Shown here one piece after another: positions 18,480 to 27,853 of a stretch of DNA of 64,000 nt (position 1 is its first letter; each line of letters begins with the position of its first letter). Source of the stretch: Asparagopsis taxiformis. Taxonomy: Eukaryota; Rhodophyta; Florideophyceae; Bonnemaisoniales; Bonnemaisoniaceae. Both the position numbers and the translations under genes were made by a program. The stretch lies in the NCBI GenBank assembly GCA_030407315.1, contig JALQPE010003180.1:1-64000 (forward strand). Reading direction: 5' to 3'. Below the pieces are notes generated by a model, which saw nothing but the letters and a program-made list of their open reading frames with translations, was not told the DNA's origin and searched no databases.

Positions 18480-19511
18480 TCAGCCATGGCTTCCTCTTCG
18501 CCGTGACGCAAGCTGCGCGGAGCACACCTCCATCACTTTTGTTGTGTCCAACACTGAAATCGCGTTTTCGAATTCCGAATAGTTGTACGGTGCCACGCCC
18601 TTCCATTCAAATCCTTCTCGTTCCTGCGTATATATAATGTACTTGGGCTGCGTGATTTGAACTATGGCCGCGGCAAACGATGAACCACCAGCAATAAATA
18701 AACATCTGCACGAGGAAAGGCGTCTCACCACAAGATCCAAGTCTTCCTTATTACTAAACACATTGGCATGATACAATTGTTGCACATTGGCTGAGTCAGT
18801 CTCCGTGGACAATACGATATTAGCTGAAAGCTCCGACAGCTTGTTGAGAAGCGGGAGTGTGTTCTCTTCGTCAATAGCCCACATATTGCCCTCGCCCTTG
18901 CTAATGGTTTCCTCAGTGTCGCCGCCTCGCCGAAGCACGTAGATATCCGTCTGCTCGCGCTGGAGTAGTCGAAACTTGGTGATATCACGAATCAAGTTTT
19001 GCGAGTGCTTGACACATGTTCGCGGATGATTGAGGTACTTTTCGACGCGCACATAATTACAATTTCGGAACACACCGTACGTTTGCAGAAGATTCCAGTC
19101 GTAACGCTCGCATTGGTGCACTATGTCCGACAGAATTTGCTCGATGCTACGCGTCAGTTGGCACGGTACCCGTCCGAACACACGGGGATTGTCGAGGCGA
19201 ATATAGCGACGGATGAAATATCCATGCCCGGAATCGTGGTCGCGCGATGTGACTACGGCACGCGTGTGGTTTTTCAGCATCACGACCGGTTTCAGTCCCG
19301 CCAGAACCGCGCCAATACCCTCGCGTAATATCGCCGCTTGGTCAAGATGGATCTCCGGCGCGTTGTACATGGGGAAAGCGATGGGAATTGACAGCGGGAT
19401 TTCAAGAGTGTGCAGCGTGTACCATGTTGAGAAGAAGAGGAGAACGAAGATGACAGCTACACAGCGGGTGAAAGAAGTTTTCAACGACTTGATTATCGCC
19501 ATAGTTGCCAA
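18480..19511 (-). CDS. Type II membrane protein, glycosyltransferase-like (O-fucosyltransferase-like)
   Basis: 343 aa. A short basic N-terminus is followed by one membrane segment (about residues 18-36, rich in V, I, L and F), the layout of a Golgi type II enzyme. The lumenal part has Y-V-L-R-R-G-G-D near 190, similar to the H-x-R-x-G-D nucleotide-sugar motif of GDP-fucose transferases, and a C-terminal C-L-F-I-A-G-G-S-S-F-A-A-A-I segment like the substrate-binding loop of that superfamily. It lies 545 bp from, and in the same orientation as, a clear O-FucT gene, but shows little direct similarity to it. A TATA box lies 68 nt upstream. The donor and acceptor are unknown; the family call is tentative. 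Confidence 0.65.
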   Translation of the reverse strand: MATMAIIKSLKTSFTRCVAVIFVLLFFSTWYTLHTLEIPLSIPIAFPMYNAPEIHLDQAAILREGIGAVLAGLKPVVMLKNHTRAVVTSRDHDSGHGYFIRRYIRLDNPRVFGRVPCQLTRSIEQILSDIVHQCERYDWNLLQTYGVFRNCNYVRVEKYLNHPRTCVKHSQNLIRDITKFRLLQREQTDIYVLRRGGDTEETISKGEGNMWAIDEENTLPLLNKLSELSANIVLSTETDSANVQQLYHANVFSNKEDLDLVVRRLSSCRCLFIAGGSSFAAAIVQITQPKYIIYTQEREGFEWKGVAPYNYSEFENAISVLDTTKVMEVCSAQLASRRRGSHG

Positions 19512-19578
19512 ATCGAAGAGGTGAAGGTCAAATCGGTTGTTGTCCTATTTTACAAGTTGGTCCCTGTACCACAAACTG

Positions 19579-19584
19579 TATATA
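19579..19584 (-). promoter_or_regulatory. TATA box of the glycosyltransferase-like gene
   Basis: CTATATACAG on the minus strand, 68 nt before the ATG at 19511, the same spacing as at 8265. Confidence 0.6.
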
Positions 19585-19632
19585 GCAGATAGTGGTGAAA
19601 AACGGCCATCACAGAAAAGTATACCATGATCA

Positions 19633-19679
19633 GGGCACGCTCCGTTAGCGCTTAAGAAACTGTGCGAGTTCAATTCCCA
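19633..19679 (+). other. tRNA 3'-half-like sequence, copy 1
   Basis: CCGTTAGCGC...ACTGTG, then an RNA polymerase III B-box-like GCGAGTTCAATTCCC and CACAAG. A related stretch is at 63929-63975. No matching 5' acceptor half is seen, and the T-stem has mismatches, so this is at most a tRNA-derived relic. Confidence 0.3.
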
Positions 19680-20056
19680 CAAGTAACGAGAACGAAACTA
19701 TTCTTTACGACACGTCGAGACAAGACGCACCCCCGCACACAGTCTATTTCGTCTGCTTCCGAGTCACCACTTGTCCACAGGCGGACCGGCGTCGATATCC
19801 AGCTCCCCCTTCCTCCCCCAATCAATCACATATCTACATATAGCCAGCTCGACATGTCTTGTGGTCTGGAAAAACGGATGCGCAGTTTGTCCCCGTGCGT
19901 GACCGCTAGTGTCCAAATATTTTCGCACCGTGACCATGTCACGTCACCGTCACTTCCGGCCATGGCCCTCTGGTCCGGACCACTTTGCGGACCGCGGCGC
20001 ACAGTCAACACCGACGATGATCTTCTAACAGCGCCAACATTCGACGTCTGCATGTC

Positions 20057-21298
20057 TCAGAAGAAGAGCCGCCGCTCCGTCTTGTTCAGAAAGAAGCGCA
20101 TATTATTGATCTCCGTCGTGAACGACGAATACCGATTGCCCACAAATTCCTCCGCTCGACTCGCGACGATCTGGCTCGCCAACGCCATGATGTCCACTCG
20201 GTGTGCCGCCCATTTCAGCGCGTCCGGCAGTAGCACTTGGTCTTGAAACTTCAACGCAAACGCCGATCCCTTCAACAACTCGCGACATTCATTCGAATGT
20301 GTGGTACTGATGTAGATCGGTATCGATCGATTCCGAAACGCGCCCATCCTCGCCACCATGGCGTCCGTCGATTGCACAAACGAATCGGCGCCAAACCGCG
20401 CGCAAAGCTCCTTCATCTGCTCGCATTTTGTTTCGAAATCGCCGCGTCGAATGTGCATCGCGTTGTACCTTTCGCCGATGGATGCACTGATGATATCCGC
20501 AATACTCAACACCACCTCGCTCGGCTTGAGCGCCGCTTTAATGCTCTGCAGTGCTGACGAATTGTTGATGTTATACCCCTGTCCGAAGCGCGCATAGTCG
20601 GAATACATGCCAAAATGTTCGTCGGATGAAAAGTTGACATTGGCACACAAACTGTCGTCCACACACGTCTCATTCTTGTGCCCGCCAAACGACGCGACGT
20701 ATCTCAGATCCAACCGCAACAGGCGTCTGTAATGCTCGAGGAGATTTCCAGCACTCGATTCGGACGAGTCGGAATGCGACGATTTGGCGTACACAATTCG
20801 ACGACAGGGCGTCGGACGCGCGTGTCGTATCTGATCAATTGTCACAACTGGTAGCAAGCGTCGCAAACTTTGCAAGTCAAAGTAATCTTCAAAGGAGAAG
20901 GGCCCGTGCGTTTCCGTGTCGTAGCGTCTGTTGGCGTACATCAGAGGCAAAACTAGCGTACGATTGCTCAACAGTGCACAACGAATCGACTCGGCGACAG
21001 TGATGAGCTGGTTATTAAAGCCATCAGGTCGTGGTGTGAGGAACATGAGTGGACGTTTGTGAACAAGGCGATTGGATAAGTGATACGCGATTGTGCTGGG
21101 CAAATTTGTGTCAGCCACATGGACTATTTTGTCTAGACGAGGGGATATGTTGGCAAATAGCAACAGAGCGGTAAGCACTAATGTAGTGCAGAATAGTATG
21201 CAGATGCTGGGTGGACTGATGCGCATTTCAGCAAACACAGTGTTAGATCGCAAACTTGAGATTGAAAGACGTGCGAGCCGTGAATATTGCCACAGCAA
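20057..21298 (-). CDS. GDP-fucose protein O-fucosyltransferase family protein
   Basis: 413 aa, type II membrane layout with one hydrophobic segment at about residues 30-50. Conserved O-FucT (PF10250-type) elements are seen in order: R-P-D-G-F-N-N-Q-L near 88-96, H-I-R-R-G-D at ~281-286 (the GDP-fucose-binding arginine motif), and E-E-F-V-G-N-R-Y-S-S-F-T near the C-terminus (~385-395). The length fits the family. Such enzymes act in the secretory pathway on proteins, or in plants and algae on wall glycans; the acceptor here cannot be told. It sits in the same orientation as the related-looking gene at 18480, so the pair may be an old cluster. No intron or damage is seen. Confidence 0.85.
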   Translation of the reverse strand: MLWQYSRLARLSISSLRSNTVFAEMRISPPSICILFCTTLVLTALLLFANISPRLDKIVHVADTNLPSTIAYHLSNRLVHKRPLMFLTPRPDGFNNQLITVAESIRCALLSNRTLVLPLMYANRRYDTETHGPFSFEDYFDLQSLRRLLPVVTIDQIRHARPTPCRRIVYAKSSHSDSSESSAGNLLEHYRRLLRLDLRYVASFGGHKNETCVDDSLCANVNFSSDEHFGMYSDYARFGQGYNINNSSALQSIKAALKPSEVVLSIADIISASIGERYNAMHIRRGDFETKCEQMKELCARFGADSFVQSTDAMVARMGAFRNRSIPIYISTTHSNECRELLKGSAFALKFQDQVLLPDALKWAAHRVDIMALASQIVASRAEEFVGNRYSSFTTEINNMRFFLNKTERRLFF

Positions 21299-21939
21299 AG
21301 GTCAACGAAAAATGTGGAGATAGTGCGTGTGCTGCGTTGGTGCGAATCAGTGGAGGAAAGATGTGTACCAACGGTACGATGGTCATGTGTTATGTTGCTT
21401 CCAAGTTCATGTTTGTTCAGTTCTACAACCCAGCTGGTGTTGAATGGGAGCGCATGCTGTTAGTTCGAGTCGCACTTGCAGTGACTTTGTGCCAGTAGAT
21501 AGCTTATAGTGTCGTACAGCAATCAAAGTTGCGACACGTCCACAATTCCAATGACGTCCAGCGCTGAAACTGGTATTTTCAAATTGCGTGCAAACAGTCG
21601 ACATCAGACGCTTGATCTGAACAATGGCGGTTAGTGGACACGACGTGAATGTTCCATGTAGAAGTGTTGTTGATACCGTGATACTTGTCCCTGTCTTTCC
21701 GATCGACCTCCCCATCTGCATTATATTGGATCGTGTGAGGACAGCGTAAAACGCGCAGAGTGGATGAGCAGAAAATGTTGTCAATTCTGGGGCAGCGTTG
21801 TCTCGATCAAACGCGCGTTGAACACATCCATTGCAATAACTACACGGATGCATCACCTTGGACGTCAAAAAAGGTCATCGAATGTAACCGTTGACACGTG
21901 CGTCAGAAAGGAAAAACTTCATCCGGTACCGCTCTGAGA
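21299..21939. other. Intergenic; one weak 153-codon frame
   Basis: A minus frame at 21407-21868 encodes 153 residues with several cysteines near its N-terminus (C-S-Y-C-N-G-C) but no known domain. It would end about 110 bp upstream of the O-FucT gene. I do not call it as a gene. Confidence 0.3.
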
Positions 21940-22011
21940 GTTCCTGCTGGGACTTGAACCCAGGCTTCGAGATTCAGAGTCTCGCGTGCTAACCAACTAC
22001 ACAACAGGAAC
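21940..22011 (-). tRNA. tRNA-Gln (anticodon CUG)
   Basis: 72 nt fold as a cloverleaf without intron. The acceptor GTTCCTG pairs with CAGGAAC; the D stem is GTGT/GCAC; the anticodon stem CGAGA/TCTCG carries loop CTCTGAA, giving CUG; the T arm is CTGGG-TTCAAGT-CCCAG. No CCA is encoded, as in eukaryotic nuclear genes. A run of five T on the minus strand about 20 nt downstream can serve as the RNA polymerase III terminator. Confidence 0.95.
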
Positions 22012-22227
22012 ACGCTTAGCACGCCCGAAGTACAAGCGGAAATATTTTTGAACAACTAAAAATAAATTTTCATTGAATTTTAGTATTGAAAACACATGAC
22101 CCACAAAACGTGGAATTCATTTTCAAAAATTTAATTTACAAAATAGGATCGGAATCATGGGGGGCATCAAATTTGAACGAGCCAGCCATCGATTGCCAAG
22201 TACAACAATGAGAACAACATCTGCAAA

Positions 22228-25200
22228 TTAGGCAGCAAATAAGTATCCCCATCGCATCAAAAGGGCGCCTCGCAATGTCCACAGCATACGCCACATATCC
22301 TTGGACGATTTGCGTGCGACCCGCGTCTCTCCCGCCTCGACCCTTTCAAACGGTAAATTCGCTGAAAGCGTAACAACGCCCTCCATCAACATGACTTCAG
22401 CACTTGCACCGGGCGCATTCCCAACGCTTCCTACAAGTGCCCATGCGCCGCCCGATGCTAGGTTGTCAACGAGCAGACTACCAAGCACTCGTAACGCCCT
22501 TCTCCCACGATCTTCCAGCTGATTTATCACGCCGCCTGACGCCGCTACCGCAACCACCGTCGAATAGTCGAGCGTCTCTATCATGTCGGCAAACAGTTCA
22601 CTTGTCCCTTCTTCGACGTCGAAACTTTCCAACGATTTCACCTCTCCGTTGCAATCCAACACGGCGACATGAATACTCGGTTTTTCCGGCAGGTTGAGTA
22701 CCGCTCCCTGCACGGCCAAAAGCGTAGATCCACGTCCCGATGATCGAAGACTCACGTACGAGTAGGCCATGTTTGCATGCAGCCGCTTCGGGAACAAACG
22801 GTAGCACGCACGACAACGTGATGATTCTCCTGTGGCGATCATAGATATGCCCGCGTTTTTAAGGTCTTCGATGCGTCCGACAAATGTCCAACTGCTGCGA
22901 GAGCCTGGTGTGGATAATTTTCCATTGGCCGTCCGAGGACCAGGGAGCTTCCTATTGGGATCGTCCTGTACCGCAATGGCAATAATAAACCCACTGTGCG
23001 GACAATGTACCAGTGGGATTACTTCTGCAGACTGGTCTGGATGGAAGTAGACGTCATACGTCTTATACTCTCGAAGAGCCCCTGTTCTTTCATCGAAGGC
23101 TGCGATAATGACTCCTCTCGCCTTCTTGCCCAATGCGTTTCCATTTGCCTTGATGATTGCCCCAGGTCTTTCAGTGTCCAATCTATCGACTTCTGCAGTA
23201 ATATCAATGGATGATATTTGGTCCCCATCGCTCATCGGAACCCAGGTTGAGAACCCTAGAGAACCATCGCCTTTTCTGATGTGGTACTCGTGCGCACTAC
23301 CTGGTGCAGAACCCTTTCGACCAAGCAAAACCCATGACCATTGGTATTTGATTTCGTGTACATAACGACTTCCCAATGTCGAAATAGCACGTTTGCATCG
23401 GTCAGAAAGTCTTCTAGACCCGTCACTCAACACCGTCATAGCCACAAGCTGCCCCAGTGGCAGTTGCTCGATGAGCTCTGCGAGATCGTCTGCTGCCTCT
23501 GTGCTCTCGCAAGTATTGAATGAGTACACTGCAGACACAACTCCAGAAGTGGGATCAATGACTGCGACATTGAGACCAACAGAGGCCGCGCCAAATGTTA
23601 CTCCATCAATGGCAATGTGCGCCATACCTTTGGGTGACGATCCGGTGGAAGACATTGAAACGGAAAAGCCGTGCGAATTATCTTCGTTTGCTGTGGTAGT
23701 AACTTCGCTTATTGTCTCCGGGACGAGATTGTGGACTGTTTGACACGAGTCACTGGCATTCAACTGTTCAGATACTGTACCAACAGCAGCTCCCTTGAAA
23801 CCGATGAGCGCATAAGAGTCTTGAGAACTGATTGCATCGGCCAGTTTCGCACCGAGAGCACGAAGCGCGTCGTGTGCCCGCACCGTAAGCATCTTTGCAG
23901 CATCATTTTTAACCGCCACTGCAACACAGGTTCCGTATGGCATGTCTTGGACCCAGGACGAGAATTCGGAGCTTGCATTTCTTTGATGCATGGTATCAAA
24001 AGTCTGTAGATGTGCTACAGCGCCTTCAGGGGTGATAATTGCGACATTGAGCCCATCTTTGTTTGGAAATTCGGGTACAATAGAGCCGCCGATGCGTAAC
24101 TGTGCGACGTTGCCGAAATTAATACCGGCCGATCGGACGCAAATGACGACGGGACTAGACAATTGTAACGGCAGTTGTGCCTTTAGCGACACGGCACCGC
24201 TGCGTGCAGGTCGATATTCTTCGCGAACCGAGCCAGGTGCTGCACCCACTTGTCCTATCATAGACCAACTATCTCTAAAGCGTATCTTGCGCACAAAGCG
24301 ACTACCGAGACTCTCAATTGCCTTGATGCAGCGTTCATCCATCCCGGCCACATTTCTCCTCGCGGCAAGTAGAACGACGCGACCTGGTGGCAACGCCATG
24401 ATAAAATCAGCAAAAGCGTGTCGATGGCGTGCATGACGATGCACATCAAAACTTTCAAGACCAACGAGACGGCCAGTCGACTCGCTCACGACTGCCACTT
24501 TCACACCGCGTGCGTCTCTACTTTGGCGATAAGCGAAAGAGAACACATCACGATCGTTTACAAAGAGCTCGGCGCGATTACCGTCATCTGCTCCGGCACT
24601 CGAAGTTGCCAAATGCAATGCATCAACTGTAGAACCGCCAAGTATCTCGCCACCGATGACATCTTGCGGGGCGTACACCGGGGACAGGACTATCGGCAAG
24701 GAGAAGGACTGCTCTAGTTCACCGGAATTTGAGCAAACAGCGTTGCCACCGATCTGCCCCACCAGACAGTAATATCCGTCACTATGAGCGCCGAGTCGTT
24801 GAACAGCGCGCTGTACACGGGGATTTGGCCGAATGTTACCGGCGAGCACGACAATGGAGCCCAGGGGAAGCAAGTTGAGAAAATCGGCAAGAGCGGCTTG
24901 GCGACGATTGGTGTAATTTGCTACAGAAATAACGGCGCCGGTGTCAGCGCTTAGATGGGCGACGTGAAGTCCGGGGCCTCGGGTGAGCAGCATGCCATCG
25001 ACGGAGATGGAGGGCGGGGAGGCGCGGGCACGCACGGAGAGCGGGGTCGGTAGCACTGGCGGCGAGACGGTGAGATCGGGCATGACGGAAATCGGGAGCG
25101 AGGCGGAGCGGTAGCGAATGTACAAGGTACGCGGGCCGAGCGGGGTGGCGATGGGATAGAGGGTGGCGGCGGATGGGAGATGCGTCCAGAAGGCGTTGGA

Positions 25201-25389
25201 TTGTGTGGGCAGTTTGGCGCGCAGCGTGGTCACGTTGAGCACAGTTGTGGCGAGCGCGCATAGGCGGAGATTGGTGGCGAGCGCGGCGTGATATGTCGTG
25301 TGGGGTGCGATAGTTAGCGACGGCTTGGAGGGCGAGGAAAGTGTGAGATGATGCTCCGACGCGTTGGTAATGGTCAGCGTGAGCGACAT
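22228..25389 (-). CDS. Protein with six tandem ILEI (FAM3/PANDER-like) domains
   Basis: 1053 aa. After ~125 residues without a known domain come six copies of a ~105-residue module, at about 128-235, 270-395, 425-545, 590-700, 740-850 and 900-1015. Each has G-(L/V)-(N/K/H)-V-A-(V/I)-(I/V), then a S-F-(D/N) turn, L-P-x-G-x-(V/L)-V-x-(M/L/V), a (A/S)-(I/L)-x-x-L-G-(S/A) helix, and W-(S/A/V)-(L/M)-(I/V)-G-x-x-G-x-(A/V)-(P/V)-G. This is the ILEI / GG-type lectin-like fold of FAM3 proteins, POMGNT1 stem domains and many protist surface proteins. Domain 5 is the most divergent. No signal peptide is seen at the chosen ATG. The C-terminal 30 residues are basic and aromatic. The role is likely glycan or protein binding (inference). 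Confidence 0.8.
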   Translation of the reverse strand: MSLTLTITNASEHHLTLSSPSKPSLTIAPHTTYHAALATNLRLCALATTVLNVTTLRAKLPTQSNAFWTHLPSAATLYPIATPLGPRTLYIRYRSASLPISVMPDLTVSPPVLPTPLSVRARASPPSISVDGMLLTRGPGLHVAHLSADTGAVISVANYTNRRQAALADFLNLLPLGSIVVLAGNIRPNPRVQRAVQRLGAHSDGYYCLVGQIGGNAVCSNSGELEQSFSLPIVLSPVYAPQDVIGGEILGGSTVDALHLATSSAGADDGNRAELFVNDRDVFSFAYRQSRDARGVKVAVVSESTGRLVGLESFDVHRHARHRHAFADFIMALPPGRVVLLAARRNVAGMDERCIKAIESLGSRFVRKIRFRDSWSMIGQVGAAPGSVREEYRPARSGAVSLKAQLPLQLSSPVVICVRSAGINFGNVAQLRIGGSIVPEFPNKDGLNVAIITPEGAVAHLQTFDTMHQRNASSEFSSWVQDMPYGTCVAVAVKNDAAKMLTVRAHDALRALGAKLADAISSQDSYALIGFKGAAVGTVSEQLNASDSCQTVHNLVPETISEVTTTANEDNSHGFSVSMSSTGSSPKGMAHIAIDGVTFGAASVGLNVAVIDPTSGVVSAVYSFNTCESTEAADDLAELIEQLPLGQLVAMTVLSDGSRRLSDRCKRAISTLGSRYVHEIKYQWSWVLLGRKGSAPGSAHEYHIRKGDGSLGFSTWVPMSDGDQISSIDITAEVDRLDTERPGAIIKANGNALGKKARGVIIAAFDERTGALREYKTYDVYFHPDQSAEVIPLVHCPHSGFIIAIAVQDDPNRKLPGPRTANGKLSTPGSRSSWTFVGRIEDLKNAGISMIATGESSRCRACYRLFPKRLHANMAYSYVSLRSSGRGSTLLAVQGAVLNLPEKPSIHVAVLDCNGEVKSLESFDVEEGTSELFADMIETLDYSTVVAVAASGGVINQLEDRGRRALRVLGSLLVDNLASGGAWALVGSVGNAPGASAEVMLMEGVVTLSANLPFERVEAGETRVARKSSKDMWRMLWTLRGALLMRWGYLFAA

Positions 25390-27788
25390 GGTGCGTGGAG
25401 ATTGCCAATGCGCTGGGGATCGCTCGTGGACACGTAGGAAATGTTATGTAGCGCTTTGAGGTACACACCTGTGGTGTGTTGCAACACGCGCTGACAGAGG
25501 AATAGTGTATTTGCATCCAGTGGCCACGTGGCAGACGATTAGGGTATCGATGGCATTGGAAAGCATTGAAATTGGAATATTTTATCGCCTTTTTGAAAAT
25601 AATTTTGGGAATAGCTGCTAGTGTACACGTTGCACGTCACGCAAGCCTCTGTGTGTCGCAGTTGGCGACGAGTGTCATAGAAAATCCATACACTGGTATC
25701 TTTGCAGTGTAGTAAATACAAGAGTTAGGGTTAGTATCTGGAAAATAAAAAAGTTGTTTTTCGTCGGAAACTTTGAACCGTAAAGCTGAAAACGTTACGG
25801 TCTGACCGTCAGTCAGCCTTACCGCCCATCATGAGTGTCATCGTTTGCCTGGTTTTCCCCGTTTCGACCTTTCGCCTTTGGCCATTTTTCACAGCTGTCC
25901 TGGCCGTGATTGAGCGGTCATTTTAAATTTACGGCGTCGTTGCGGTCACTGTTCGAGTCTGTGCAGCATTGTGTTGAGCATGCTGATATTTGTGATCACT
26001 CGCTCTGGAGAAGAGGATATTTTTCAACTTTGAAACCGGTGGGTGGTTTTGGTCCAATCAAATCTGCCAATGGTCGTGATTCTATCCTACGTGTCCTCTA
26101 AAAACAAAATTGGATCCAAGATCGATGTTTACGTCAACAGTCAGTAGTGTGTGTCGTCATGCCACGTGTTTGGCAAAGTGGAGTGATTGGCCATGCGGGT
26201 TGTTATGACAAGTTTCAAAATCTCGAAATATACCAAGTAGTAGCGATGGGTTGGGGTTGTAGGTCTCAACCAGGACAGTAACCGCCAGTAGCCCTATCGG
26301 CAAAGCATTTTGTAGCGCCGTAGGATATCAACTACCTATGGAGGTCTGGTATCAGGATCACAGCTGCATCAAGTCGGAGTGTGTAATATACGCAAGTTGA
26401 GGGCAGTACGTAACTTTAGATAGTTGCCTATGGAGACTATATCAGTCACTCGTCGGGCAATATAAGCATGCATTCACAAACAAGGCGAAAAAGCACGTTA
26501 GTTTACGGGGATATAGGCACAAGTCCAAAGTTGAGGCTGGAAATGGCTCGTGGCGGCTTTGTAAGATACGGCGATTGACCCGTGACAAGTGCATATCAAT
26601 GTGTGGCGTGTAGGGGCATCGAGAAAAGTTTTCCACGCTCGTTTACTTGATCACCTGATGTAATTGCACGAATTGAGGAGCAGGAGTGGCACAGGGCCTG
26701 CATGCGGCACAGATTTGTCGAAAATTTAGTAGATTGCACAGCACTTTGGTGCGGCGCGCGTGCGGAGTGTTGCAATTGGAAATGGGGGTGGACTGCCTTG
26801 CTCAGTGGTATATTTTCATCATATGAAGAGATTGATAGACGTGCGGGTCACATTTGTTGGCTTTCTCTAGAAAGAAACAGGAATGTACGAAATCTGTTTA
26901 CAGTCTGCGTATGTTTGGAACCATTTGGTAGCTCGTGAAAGCTGTAAAGGTAAAGTTTTGCGTAGCGAGCGTCCGTGAACACGGCAACAAGGATGGAAGT
27001 TTCCTGCGAGACGTGAGGTGGTACGCACAATGGTCTAGAAGGGAAGGGGCCATGAGCAGTCGAGAAAGCGTCAAGGGTGCGAGGTAGTGGATGTTTGTTG
27101 AAAATTTTTGAAAAATATTCTAAAATATTGCATAAATGAATTTGCAAATTGTGACGTGTCAAGAATGGATGTGCCGTGAAATGCGGGCCCGTCGATATAT
27201 CTATCTAAGAGGTCATATAATCGTGCACAGTTGATGCAACTGTAGACTGTGCTTCGTCATCATTTGAAAACCGCGCATGAAGCAGCGTTGTATGACGATT
27301 CTGCAGACAGGAGGGTTTATGATAGGGTCATCGACGAGTGGTGTGATTTAAAAAATTTGTCCACAGTGGAAGCGACATTGCACGTCATTCCTACTCCATT
27401 GTTGCCCAACGGTGCTATTGGCGATCTGAATAAATATCAACGAAATTGAAGCGCATCTGTCATCTCGCATCACGTCTTCGCCGCTTCGATCCCGCTCAGC
27501 ACGCCCGTGATTCGACACGCTTCCAGACATGACATTTCAATTTTTTTGTTTCCTGACACGCCATCATCACACCTTCTGCCATGATAGTCGACCAATCGAT
27601 TATTGCTTCCTCTACACGTTCCTGAACAATACACAGACATCTACTCCAATGCAGCCACCCGTCCTCTTTCATCGATCCTTGCGTCAAACCACATCCCATC
27701 CCTCCAAATCCTGCAATAGCACCGCCGAAAACTGTTCGGATTCTTCACAACACACAAACAAACCCTACCAAGTTCCCGCCCATCTCCC
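25390..27788. other. 2.4-kb intergenic region between divergent genes
   Basis: Separates the minus-strand ILEI gene from the plus-strand cysteine-rich gene. Only short scattered frames occur; one (27249-27449, plus, 66 codons) has an ordinary-looking composition but no motif. There is an inverted repeat GCACAGT...ACTGTGC near 27222. No repeat family shared with the rest of the window was seen. Confidence 0.4.
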
Positions 27789-27796
27789 TATATAAA
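27789..27796 (+). promoter_or_regulatory. TATA box of the cysteine-rich repeat gene
   Basis: TATATAAA, 65 nt before the ATG at 27854; a C-rich leader follows. Spacing agrees with the two other host TATA boxes. Confidence 0.7.
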
Positions 27797-27853
27797 CCCT
27801 CCGCCTCCCACCCGCCCCCAATCCCTCCACCCGCACACATCCTCATCAACAAA

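Noticed and set aside
21407..21868. 153-codon minus frame as a gene
   Set aside because: No known domain, no TATA box; kept only as a weak possibility in the intergenic entry.
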